Of a stretch of 10,906 bases of DNA, positions 1 to 10,799 are shown one piece after another. A program made the position numbers and the translations under genes. The notes below the pieces were generated by a model. It worked only from the letters and a program-made list of their open reading frames with translations, was not told the origin of the DNA and did not search any database. The DNA comes from Paraglomus occultum. Taxonomy: Eukaryota > Glomeromycota > Glomeromycetes > Paraglomerales > Paraglomeraceae. The stretch covers positions 1 to 10,906 of the forward strand of contig CAJVPJ010001280.1 in the NCBI GenBank assembly GCA_910592205.1, in the 5' to 3' direction. Numbering within the stretch: position 1 is the first letter of the stretch; each line of letters opens with the position of its first letter.

Positions 1-11
1 AATTTGATTAG

Positions 12-1329
12 GTGTTAAAACGACTAGAAGCAAGAAACCGATACTCCGCAAATTGAACAAGCAAAAGAAAGATGATTTCTATGACAAAGTTGATATGAAG
101 TCATTGGAAACAAAATCGTCGCGATCATACCCAAGGGGGGATGAATCCTATAGGCGTCGTTCCGGGACAGAACATTATAGAATATCTTCTAATCAACATA
201 GATCGAAACGTGGTGCGACTACTTGTACTTGTCTGGATAAAGGATATCATTATAACAATCTTGTGATGGACACAAAGTTTACCGGAAGCGTAGAAAAATT
301 GTATAATCTCTTGTTTAATTGCGATTTTCTTGAGCTATTCTTGACGAATATTGAAAAATGTTCAGGTATGTCACTGGAAGCATGACTGTCAATAGACGAT
401 TCAGAACTAAGGTCATATATTTGGGCACTTTTCATTCAGATATTAAATTAGGCGAATGGAAACCAACACAAAGCAATGTTCTCCGACGCTCCTCATCATA
501 TACGATGCGTCTTACACATCCTATTGGTCCTAAATCCACCAAATGCTTCTTTGAGGATGAATGCCAACATTGTGACTATGATAACTATATAACCAACGTC
601 ACTACTACAACAACGCCGGACGTGCCCCAAGGCAACTGCTTTGTCGTTAAAACGCGCTTGTGCATAATGTGGGCTGGTGCAAATGAAGTGCGCGTAATAG
701 TTACTTGTGGTATAGAATGGTCAAAGAATGCGTTTTTTAAAACACAAATTGAGCGAGGAGCGGTTGATGGTCAGCGAGCATATTACAAGTCATTAACAAA
801 ATATATACAGAACTTTATTGCGATGCATCCGGGTGAGTTCCAAGATGACTTAGGTTCACCTGTCCCAGAAATGGAGCAAGCAGCATTTGAACAATCTAAT
901 ATTGAATCGGTATTGGCTATTGAGAACTTGCGCATTGGTGATAACACGCAAAGTTCAATAATGGAAGAAACAACGTTCCAACACTTTTTCGGTTCCCTAT
1001 CGCGGAGCCTACCTTACGAGCTTGCTAGTTATCTGCAACAAGGTGCATCTCTCGTCGTCTCTGTTAGCCAACCAGCCAATATACTGTCGGCGAAATCACT
1101 AGTCTTCCTCGCATTCTTTGTGCTTCTAGTTTCGCACGTGCAAATGTTATTTCAATTGCGTGCAATTAATAATCAGATGAGCCTCGGGGTTTCTATGCCA
1201 GCAAATCAGGCCGCTTTGGTCGAGTTGCGGAAACGCTGGACATTCGCAATGTTAGATACATGGTATGAAAGGGATGACGAGGCATTACGAGAATACTTTG
1301 TTAAGAAATTTGGGGAACTAACCGTATAA
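12..1329 (+). CDS. GRAM/VASt (LAM/Aster-type) sterol-transfer membrane protein, 5'-partial
   Basis: This is the C-terminal part, about 413 residues, of a protein whose N-terminus (where the family carries its GRAM domain) lies left of the window. Two exons are visible: about 12-365, starting at a possible TTAG acceptor after an in-frame TGA at 5-7, and 440-1329. The 74-base intron (donor GTATGT at 366, acceptor TTCAG at 435-439) splits an Asp codon. After a basic, Ser-rich linker comes a VASt (StART-like) domain at about 247-825. Its hallmarks are GSVEKLYNLLF, GEWKP just after the intron, TPDVPQGNCF, KTRLCI, IEWSKN and IERGAVDGQ. A hydrophobic helix (SAKSLVFLAFFVLLVSHVQM, about 1087-1146) forms one membrane anchor, followed by a tail of about 60 residues rich in charge and Trp. 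Family knowledge: LAM/Ysp2 and GRAMD1 proteins sit in the ER at membrane contact sites and move sterol through the VASt pocket. The sterol role is inferred from the fold; the family call is firm. Confidence 0.88.
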
Positions 1330-2026
1330 CTAGTGAGCGTGTTCGGCTTTCTTTTTTGTAAATTATTTTTGTCATACCTTGTAAATTCCCAATTATATAT
1401 ATATTCGTGCATTCTTCAAAAGTACACATAATGATAGTAAAAACTGAGTTCAGCAATAATACACCCGTCACGAAAATGACCTTGCTAGTGATTACCTATG
1501 AGTGTGGTCCGTTCATTCTACCTGATTGAATGCATGACGCTCGTAATACTATTATCCTATACGCATCACAAAATTAAAGAAGACAAATCTCTAGCTCTAT
1601 ATGCTTTATTATTTTTCCTGGCTGTCAGAGATTTCGTTTGCGGTTTTGCTATTAAACCATATGATGGTGAGAGTAAGGCAACCTGCATTAATGATTAACT
1701 TTCGTTCGCGCCCTTAGAGTCATATCATCAAAGAGAGTTCGCATTTGGCAAGTCCGTGCCTGATCTGAAACTTGATTAACTTGATGGCCCAGCCGTCTAA
1801 TTCTGAATATGAAGTACTATAAATAAATAGATGCAGATCATGTGATATAATTTTTGAAATCTAAATTTGCTTAATATTAATACTAACAGAGTTGATATAC
1901 CTCGTAGAAACTGCTGTTGTAATAAAATCCCACCCACTAGTATAATATATTAATGAAATCAACGAATTTGCTTTATAATTGTAGCAACGAGTTAATCATA
2001 CGACCACAAGGTTCGCGGAGACTTTT

Positions 2027-2050
2027 TTGGTGAGTCAAAATATCACCAAT
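2027..2050 (+). promoter_or_regulatory. Composite upstream element: TGAGTCA bZIP site and CCAATCA box
   Basis: TGAGTCA at 2031-2037 is a perfect AP-1/Gcn4-type bZIP consensus. CCAAT at 2046-2050, continuing as CCAATCAG, fits the NF-Y/HAP core. The two are 8 bases apart and lie within a perfect 7-base inverted repeat (TTGGTGA 2027-2033, TCACCAA 2043-2049). They sit about 150 bases before the TATA box and 300 before the ARF6 start, a normal place for fungal activator sites. Occupancy is inferred from consensus only. Confidence 0.5.
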
Positions 2051-2199
2051 CAGATTCGTTGTACGCCCTGAGAGTTTCTACTATTCAACAACTCCCCAGA
2101 CATAATATCACTGTTACTACTCATTCGCAACAAGCCAATCTACCCTCATCATCTCTGTCCTCTTTTTAGGCAGCTATTCCCTCGTTTTTAATTTTCTTC

Positions 2200-2207
2200 T
2201 ATATAAA
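2200..2207 (+). promoter_or_regulatory. TATA box of ARF6
   Basis: TATATAAA followed by GG stands after a pyrimidine-rich stretch (about 2181-2200) and 146 bases before the ARF6 start codon. With the usual spacing, transcription would begin near 2230-2240, giving a 5' UTR of roughly 115 bases. The start codon context has A at -3 and G at +4, favourable for initiation. Confidence 0.55.
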
Positions 2208-2352
2208 GGCAGCAACGCCGGAGAAGGCATATTAACCATTTCCATACTTTATACACTTTCTGCCGCTTATTACCCAACACCACTAATTCCCTTGCAGAAA
2301 CCTCCCAAAAAACAAATTTCTCATATTCTGACCAAGACAACCCGTAAGAACG

Positions 2353-3262
<910 letters not shown>

Positions 3263-3790
3263 AGAACTGCTACCGCTAAGATGCACGCTTTAAGAGGATA
3301 CAGGGTAGATTGGGCTATGTCTAGAGTTATTCAGTTGTTGGTGGCAGACAGTTAGTTGTTTTCATGTAATACAACGTCATTTGGTTGTTGGTAGACTGTT
3401 TTTATACTTGTATTGTATTCTTTCAATTATTTAAGTCCCCATCTTATCTTTCAAGCATAACCTTTTTATTCATCTCTTCTCATAACAACCCATTTCAAGG
3501 GAGGAATGGGTGCCATAATATTCTGCCTACGACTGTGCACTAATAATATAGATAAACATATAATGTATGATTCTGGGTGAGATCATTGCGAAACGAATCA
3601 TGTTTGTTGTGAATAATTGTAGTTGTATTATGTGCATATGTATGTATATAGAAACTGGCATGCATATTTAAAATTATCTACAGTCACTTGATCAGTTATA
3701 TGCTACGATGAACTAAAACCTATTTTGAACAGAAGAGAATACTAGCTCATTTAGCGACAGCGTCAAGCGATCGATTATAAATTTCGGTTT
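3263..3790. other. Convergent 3' spacer between ARF6 and Virilizer
   Basis: Both neighbouring genes end here, facing each other, so the 528 bases must hold both 3' UTRs and polyadenylation sites. No coding frame is convincing. I found no clear AATAAA for ARF6 on the plus strand; T-rich and TGTA-rich stretches follow its stop. One TGTATATA, resembling a Pumilio/PUF site, lies near 3643-3650, but it may be beyond the end of the ARF6 message. Confidence 0.6.
3465..3470 (-). terminator. Possible poly(A) signal of Virilizer (AATAAA)
   Basis: TTTATT on the plus strand reads AATAAA on the minus strand, about 320 bases past the Virilizer stop codon. It is the only canonical hexamer noticed in the convergent spacer on that strand. 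Use would give a 3' UTR of roughly 340 bases overlapping the tail of ARF6. Fungal poly(A) signals are degenerate, so this is tentative. Confidence 0.3.
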
Positions 3791-6700
3791 TTATCCTCTC
3801 CTGATAAACGGACGCTCAGGTCGACGTGCTGGTTGCGATGGAATAGAACGCGGCGGCCATTCAGGAATGCTCCGTCCTCTTGTATCATTTCCCGCTTTAA
3901 TGCGAGGAGCCATTCCGGGTTGTGATGCCTGCACTGGAGGACGTTCATATGGAGCCATTGGCATGCCGTAGTACTGATTATCATAGTATCCCGTGCGCAT
4001 ACTCTGATTGTCATAACGAGCGTATTCTCTTCCCTCCATCCTCCTATCAACATCCAGATATCGGGGTATGGGAGGGGGCATTAGCATAGGTGTAATAGTT
4101 GGTGGGCCTCCTGCGGCCCACGCTCCGTTTCCCATGTCCCATGGTCCTACTATAGTTGCGCCAGCATTACCGCCTCTGCCAACCACACCACCGCCACGTC
4201 CAGCATTACTGGCACCGCGTGATACACCACGGGCTGTAGGCGCTGAACTAGTACTAAGACGCCTTCCTCTTCCTCCTCTGATGCTGACGCTTGTCTGTAC
4301 CGGCTGAGTAGAAGTTGGGATAATTCCACCTCGTTTCAGAGCTTGTATTCGAGTCGTCGGAGTAACTTTCTTCTGTTGAAGAGATGCTGCTGATGAAGGC
4401 GTTGATATCGTTACATTTCCAGTTAGCATATCTGGATGTTGCTGGTTAGCTGGGATCTTACCAGAGATGAAATCATCCACATGAACTGATGGAGGACGAC
4501 TAGTATTTGCCTTTCTATTATTGTGAATACTTCTAAACTCATTCTTCTGATATGTCTTGCCACCACCTAAATTCCGGCGAGCATTACTTTCATACGCAAT
4601 TCCGCCTAGTTTACTGACAGTGCCACGTGTTCTTAGCAACTTATCACCTTTGTTAGCATTGCCTTCTGACATCCTCATTCCTTTGTGATAATGGAAATTA
4701 GGCAACATTTCCTTAGCATATGCTTCAAAGTCTATTTCGATATCTGATGTGCCGAATATACCTCCGTCACCACCTTTGTTCTCTGCGTCATCAGCCACGT
4801 CATAAAACATGGTTCTACGTAATGCATCTAAAACGTCGAAATTAGATACCAGTTCATTAGTATCGCGAATAGTTATATAATCTATAAATTTTCGCATGCT
4901 TTGTTGCAAGAAGAAAGAAATCTTACTCGGTCTATATCTGACATCACCAACGTCGTTGGATTCTTTCTTATTGGATTCGATCAATTGGACAAAGTGTGAG
5001 TTATATACTTCAATTATATCGAGTAATTGATGCTTATTGCCAGATTCCTTCAGTTCGAGTAAATATGCGTGCATACTCTCTCTCAATCGACGAAGAACTG
5101 ATGCAACTTCTTGGCAAGTATTTACCTCATATACTTCATCAGAGTGACGAGGCTCGTATGGCAGTTCAAGAACGCGTTGCTCAATGTTCTCGTATGACTT
5201 GAGGAGAGTTTCTACATCATCAATTGAATCCAGCAACAAAATTAAGCATCCGACATTGCAATCATTACCATCATTAATAGTGTCATTAATAGTCTCACTA
5301 CCCGTCATATCATCAGTAGCTAAATCTGGGGCATTATCGATTATCCGTTGTATAAACAGTGCGGAATGAAGGCAAATATTTAAATCTTCCAGCCTCAAAT
5401 CATTAGAACGTAATATCTCGGGAACCCATGTGAGTAGGCTACTGACAGACTGTCGATGACTCTCATACGATAGAATCAACATTAAACCCATTTCTATCTC
5501 CGTAAACTTCTGCAATATTTGCAGAGAACGAATCTGCAGATGTCCGCTGTCTTGCACCACCCATTCCAGTAAATTCTCTAAAATGTATGACATTTCATCA
5601 ACGCCAAACATATTACTATGGTACATCGTCAAGGTATGATCACATATATCATATATAAACTCCATGATAAGATCGCCTACCACCTGGGAAACACTATGGC
5701 TGCGGACAACGTCAAATAATATATTAAGTAAACTATCATCGGAATTCTGTTTTCTTTCCTTAAAAGCATTATCTACTTCCATGGCATCATCTAACCTATT
5801 ATTCAACACATCAAGCATGCACAGTCTTCCACACGGAACATTGACTGTGGCATTAAGAAGGCTAAGCCATCGACAGAATATAGATTCATCTTTTTCCATT
5901 TCGGGCATCGAAATTGATACATCTTCCATATTGTCAAGTTCATTATCATCATTGTTTGATGTATTATGACGTTTCGATTCTAACCTGTTCAAAGATGATC
6001 TGAGTGTAATTGCCGCTTCTCGTACGCCACAGGCCATCACATCAACTATCGCTCTTCCCAGACCAGCATCGTTGACGTCTAAATCGACGAGTTGACAGCA
6101 AACTGTTCTGAGTTTTAGATGAATTATCTTGGAACTAGATGGAGCCATACATCTAACCAAATTCATTATATCATCACTCAAAGGCAGTAATTGTTTAGTC
6201 CAATATTCTCTCACTGCAAAAGCATTCAACAAATCGGCCGTTCCGTCATTTGCAGTAAAATCATTCAGATTAGCACGTCGCGATTCGGATGCCAAATTCA
6301 CAGACATCTCATGACCGCGATCTCCACTTGTAGCCAATTCTCGCAGGTTAGGCAATAGATCACACATAAGTATTAGTCCGCTCAGAAAGTTTTCAGGCGC
6401 ATCGAACGTGAAATTAATTAAATGCTGGATGATATGTCTTCCAGCATATTCGGACAAATGTCGAGAACAGACTGACGTTCCTTGCCCAATAGATCGTCGC
6501 TCTGTTATGACCATTTGTAATAATAATCTAAACATACTTAGTACAAGTTCACGCAGTCTCTCTATCTGAGCCATCTGACCCCTTTTTGGCGGTTGTGAAA
6601 TATGTAGTATTGTTGTCCCACCTAATTGCTTACTAATGTGTCCATCTAATCGATCGAGTGCTGAGGTGAGTTCCAACAAAGACTCAATAAATGCTAGTAG

Positions 6701-9700
6701 CATGGATCTTTTTTGTGACGGAAGTGTATCATCGATTGTCTCATCCTCTTCAAATATGTTTTTAAAATGTCTTTTTGATACATTGGACTCTCGATCTTCA
6801 TACACGTATCGAAATAGTCTTCTTATTAGTAATATATTGCACGACACTAAACTTAATAAATCTGCTTTTAGATCAATAGTCTCCATAAGAGATAAGTTTG
6901 AAGCAGGCATATCGTCTGGCATTAATTCGCAATGACACTGTTCATCCTTATCTTGTTTATCAAGCTTGTCCTGCTTATCCGATTCATTCTTGTTCTGTTC
7001 AGTTAGGGGCATTTTTATCTCTTGTCCTTTTGATTCTTCTGTATTATACACTTTACTGATACTGTTCTGACTAGAGTCTGATGATGTATGATGATCTGAA
7101 TAAACAACGCTATCACTTAAGTCAGACAGCATTTCAGCAGCCTGTCTTGTTAATCTTAACAGAAATACTATTAGGCTATCACCATTATCTAAGCCGCTGA
7201 AGTCATCGGTACGTGCTGTCAATAATTGCAATATCCCGCCATCGACGTATGTGTAACATATAAGAAGCCGCAATCCTATCAGGACTTGATTGACGATATT
7301 GCGATCTCTAAGACATTCCGGATAATATTTCTGATGTTTAATTATATCCACAACACTCTGTATGCTACCCGATTCATGAAACGTAGCGATTGGAAGCCAT
7401 AGGGCACGTAAATGACTCTCCGTAGCAAGCGTAGATATCACACAATCGTTTAGGTCTGCACTTAAAATAAATGGAAATGCCGCACTGTGCTTCACGACCA
7501 ATTCAAATAATTCCAATGATATGTCAGATGCGAATGTCGCCATGGACGCAGAAATAGATGATTCTGCTTCACGAGATATATTATTTAACGATAATAAAGA
7601 TGGTAGTGCATCCAAACCGATAATGGCTGATGCAACAGCCTAGAATGAGAACGATAATGGTAATGATGAATAGCATTAATATGAAAATCGATAATATAAA
7701 GCTCAATGATACTAATCAGTAAAATACAAAGAAACCATCTAACTAATAATGTGATGTGATATTGACAATTACCTGTTTTCCAACGTTACAAACAGTTAAC
7801 TCGTGTAGTTTCATTAATAGAAATAGAATTTTTTCATTGTCTTGTCCATCATTGCCATCTTCTGACACATGTTTAATATATAATAATAGTCTCTCTACTA
7901 TCCCGATGGCATGCATCTGGTATCTTAGTAGTATGGCTAGATGTTCGGGCGATGTTTCTAATCTATCCAAGCAATCGTTATCCGCTCCAATTGTTCCACA
8001 ACTTTGCATCCGGAGAATCTGTCGCGCTTTATGACGATCAGGATCACCATGTTGATGACAATCGTCATCATCACCATCATCGTCGTCGTCGCCATCATCA
8101 TTGCCACACGTTGACGTCTGCCAATGTCCACACCATAAATCAGCTATACCTAAGGTATCTCTTATATCCTGATTATTGTTCCATCTCTCGGTAGTAGTAG
8201 ATGGCGTATTAGGGACGGATGCTTCCGAACTATCTTCATAGTGCGCAGACGAATCTTCACTTAGATGATGTAGTTGACTCATCCATACAGCAATCATTCT
8301 CTCATTATGCGGCGGTATCACTTCTTGCAATTGTTTGGCCAAATAAACCATTCCGCTGTGAGTTCCCATCAATGCCACGCAAACTCTCCCGATATAACTG
8401 ATCAGTACATCATATTTGGACGATGATTTAAAGCGTTCGGATGATATAATAGTTGTTATTGACGAAAATAAGCCCGTGATAGTGAGATACTGGAAACTGA
8501 ATGCGGACGGGCGGTCTGAACTGTCTTCTCTCGGCTTCAAAGCAGTATGATAAAGTACTGCTTTATATATTATCTTCAGTTTTTCACATAAAACGTTGAC
8601 TACCGTGTCAACGTCTCCTCTGTCATTTTCAGCTCTCTCTTGATCAATCATCATTGGAGTATTATCTGCAGTATCCGGTGTCTCTCCTTCATCCACTACC
8701 GAATTAGCCGATTTGCGTCTTTCCAGTTTAACTTTTCCCTTCTGAAATTTTGAATTGACGCGATCTTCATCTTCAGCTATCTTCTTTATGCAGGCGCAGG
8801 CTTCATAAGAACCTACTTTGCGTACTATATCATGTACTAAATACAACACTCGAGTAGGACGATCAGGAATATACAGAATATTTACAATATGCTTATGGTA
8901 TAATACATCACCCTCATTAGAACCATTATCACCATTACTCCATCCAAGTAGTCTATCAACGACTCGCGAATCGTCCATACATTCTAACAAGTTTCTCAGT
9001 ATAATCGATTGAACATACGTTGAAATATTAGATTCGCTCAGTAGTTCCACTATTCTATTAACACATCTCCATATCTATGTGAAGATAAGATTATGTCGAG
9101 CATATGTGCATACGTATATACATATTACGTTAAAATACGAAAGTAACGAAATTAAATAGCAAATAAGTAAATTGCGTACCAACGATGATTCAACAATATT
9201 ACTGCCACAGCTACATAGCTTCCTAAACACCGCAAGGCTACTTTCCATGCATTTGACCGACGACTGTAAAAGCGCAGGGCAGGTAGGTTTATCACGTGGT
9301 ACATGGAAGCAAGCATTAACAAAAAATAATACACAAGACACATGAGAACAAAGCAAAAGTAGTGACCTTTCCAGATGGCAAATCGCATCCAAACAATATA
9401 GCCTTTTCAGTGATATTTAATACATCTGTACGAAATAATATTATTAAGTGAAGTAAAGTCAATCAACAAATAAATCACTTTATCAGTGCAATATCGATCG
9501 GTCAGATACCAATACTTACCAACATACGGTTCTTCATGATTCAGGGCCCATACACATCCCTCCACTATCACATCAGCAATCGAACTCAATAACTCTGTTA
9601 AATTATATCTACTGTTTTTTATATAAGAATCTTCAATGTCCATTTGATCAAAATCATCTCTATCCAAAATGTCAATCAAAGATTTGGCTTGTTGCGTATA

Positions 9701-10645
9701 TGTTTGCAAACATTTCCAAGAAATCTGATAGTCATCTTCCAAGAAACATCTCAACGTTCGAGTTGAGAGATTTTCATCAGGTGATATGGAGTACTAGAGT
9801 ATACAAGTGTTGCGCTTAATGCATTTTACGGAAAGTAGCATAAAAAATGTATGACATTGACAAAGACTTAGCCATTATTTACCACTATAATTTCTCCGTT
9901 ATTTCTCCATTTCTGCAACAGGTCCATTCTCTGAGAAGATATTGGTAGCTCAATAGAGACAGTCGTGTCTTTACTCTTTGTATTCAGTGTCTTGGCACTT
10001 TCCAACACTCGACCATATATACACAATGTCACTGCCTGATAATCGCCCCTGAGAATGATAAAACGCGTGGTTGCCTGAAGCAAAGAATTTGTAAACGTTT
10101 AATCATCATGCTAATGCTTTCATATAGCATATAGAGTATATATGCATATGCATATATTTATAATAGTATACCTCCGGCGATAACTTCACGTCGTAACTCT
10201 GAAATCCTCGTCGTTCATCATAGGATATTGTTAACGGGTGTAAGGGTAAGTTAACAGAACGTTTATCCTGCGACTTTGGCTGTTCAGCTGTCAAAGTTTT
10301 GTGAATTAGGAGGTGTAGATCAAACTTTGGTGGTGAGGTTTGTCTATAAGAGTATAGAGTAGACTCTTACTTAATAGCATACATAACGCTAACATTATTC
10401 CAAAGACACAAGGCGCATACTAACCCAACAAAATTACTCTTGCGTGTATTTTGAAACGGTTTGAAGTTTTTGGGAACTATGTTAATCTCTGACAAGACAA
10501 CGCGCTGGTGAAATCTTATACATTCTGTTGGCAGATCTTCAAGGCTGGTAGAATTAGCTGTTAGAGTGTCGAAGAATAATAGTTGTGTTGAAGGGCTAGA
10601 AGTTGTGATAGAGGGCCCGTTGCTACCGGGTGGTAATGCAGTCAT
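3791..10645 (-). CDS. VIR: Virilizer (VIRMA), m6A writer-complex scaffold
   Basis: Predicted protein of 2050 residues (human VIRMA about 1800) from eight exons: 10645-10425, 10343-10172, 10074-9883, 9793-9520, 9425-9367, 9263-9180, 9074-7773 and 7639-3791. Phases close exactly. The ATG at 10645 is the first after an in-frame TGA at 10666-10664. The Virilizer N-domain covers residues 22-153: LLFFDT, then a VGQTSPPKFDLH segment across intron 1, then LRGDYQAVTLCIYG. Long helical, armadillo-like stretches follow, with PENFLSGLILMCDLLP at 1183-1198. Further on are an acidic motif near 1730-1752, the family signature NTSRPPSVHVDDF at 1813-1825, RGG-rich segments at about 1888-1925 and a Pro/Tyr/Arg-rich end. 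An Asp run (660-672) and a Lys/Asp/Gln spacer (about 987-1003) are probably disordered. In animals and plants Virilizer scaffolds the WTAP-containing complex that directs METTL3-METTL14 mRNA adenosine methylation. Identity is firm; exons 5 and 6 are the weakest joins, and intron 5 has a weak GTCACT donor. Confidence 0.92.
8061..8104 (-). repeat. GAT/GAC triplet tract encoding an Asp-rich run in Virilizer
   Basis: On the plus strand the tract is a run of ATC, GTC and ACC triplets. On the coding strand it gives Asn-Asp-Asp-Gly, five Asp, Gly and four Asp (residues 659-672), just before a His-containing segment. Mixed GAT and GAC codons show it is not a fresh single-unit slippage tract. It lies in a low-complexity linker, so length variation should be tolerated. 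Confidence 0.75.
10138..10157. repeat. 20-base perfect AT-rich palindrome in Virilizer intron 2
   Basis: A perfect palindrome centred on CATATG, flanked by GC and TATA steps, lies within the 97-base intron 2 (10171-10075). It starts about 14 bases after the donor. It could form a hairpin in the pre-mRNA, but alternating TA/TG/CA tracts are common in AT-rich introns. Confidence 0.6.
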
Positions 10646-10688
10646 TATGATTGTAATTGACAATCAATCGATATCTTTATTTATGCTA

Positions 10689-10696
10689 TATTTATA
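10689..10696 (-). promoter_or_regulatory. TATA-like box of Virilizer
   Basis: The minus strand reads TATAAATA, ending 43 bases before the ATG at 10645. At normal spacing this gives a very short 5' UTR of some 10-20 bases. It lies inside a small inverted repeat (GCTATA, two bases, TATAGC; 10685-10698). The match is good, but AT-rich DNA gives such sites by chance. Confidence 0.4.
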
Positions 10697-10762
10697 GCAC
10701 TCGTTTTCATGGATGTAGAGAGAGGTCTTGCGCAGCATCATAAAAACCCGTTTGAAATCAAG

Positions 10763-10799
10763 TTACGTCATGCGTAAATAGTAATACTTTACGTATTAC
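10763..10799. promoter_or_regulatory. CRE-like site and short inverted repeat upstream of Virilizer
   Basis: TTACGTCA at 10763-10770 (TGACGTAA on the minus strand) matches the ATF/CREB bZIP consensus. Next to it lies a perfect inverted repeat, GTAATAC (10781-10787) and GTATTAC (10793-10799), separated by TTTAC. Another bZIP-like TGACTAA is at 10819-10825. All are 120-180 bases before the Virilizer start, in the right place for regulatory sites. Function is inferred from motif matches only. Confidence 0.35.

Larger units (their letters stand above)
1330..2352. other. Intergenic region between the VASt gene and ARF6
   Basis: About 1 kb without a supported gene. The left part should hold the 3' UTR of the VASt gene. 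The right part, from about 2000, carries the promoter elements listed separately for ARF6. A 66-codon ATG frame at 1498-1698 encodes a peptide with hydrophobic stretches but resembles no family I know, so I treat it as chance. I saw no tRNA, repeat unit or transposon remnant. The bases before the ARF6 start (about 2230-2352) are A/C-rich and probably form its 5' UTR. Confidence 0.6.

Noticed and set aside
358-439. ATG at 358 as the start of the VASt gene
   Set aside because: The bases to 365 belong to the upstream exon in another frame and 366-439 are intron. Splicing restores a continuous VASt domain.
1498-1698. 66-codon ATG frame with hydrophobic stretches
   Set aside because: No recognisable family, no clear splice partners and a length expected by chance in this intergenic region. 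Transcript evidence could reverse this.
4068-4307. Plus-strand Pro/Leu-rich frame
   Set aside because: It lies antisense to the Gly/Arg-rich C-terminus of Virilizer; GGN codons read as proline codons on the other strand.
7952-8194. Plus-strand frame encoding a His/Arg-rich peptide
   Set aside because: It is the antisense of the Asp-coding triplet tract in Virilizer, and a chance product of the repeat.
9075-9392. Single open frame taken as one Virilizer exon
   Set aside because: It joins exon 4 only through a weaker donor and reads a cysteine- and phenylalanine-rich segment not seen in the family. Splicing into 59- and 84-base exons keeps the GTAAGT donor and gives a better family match.
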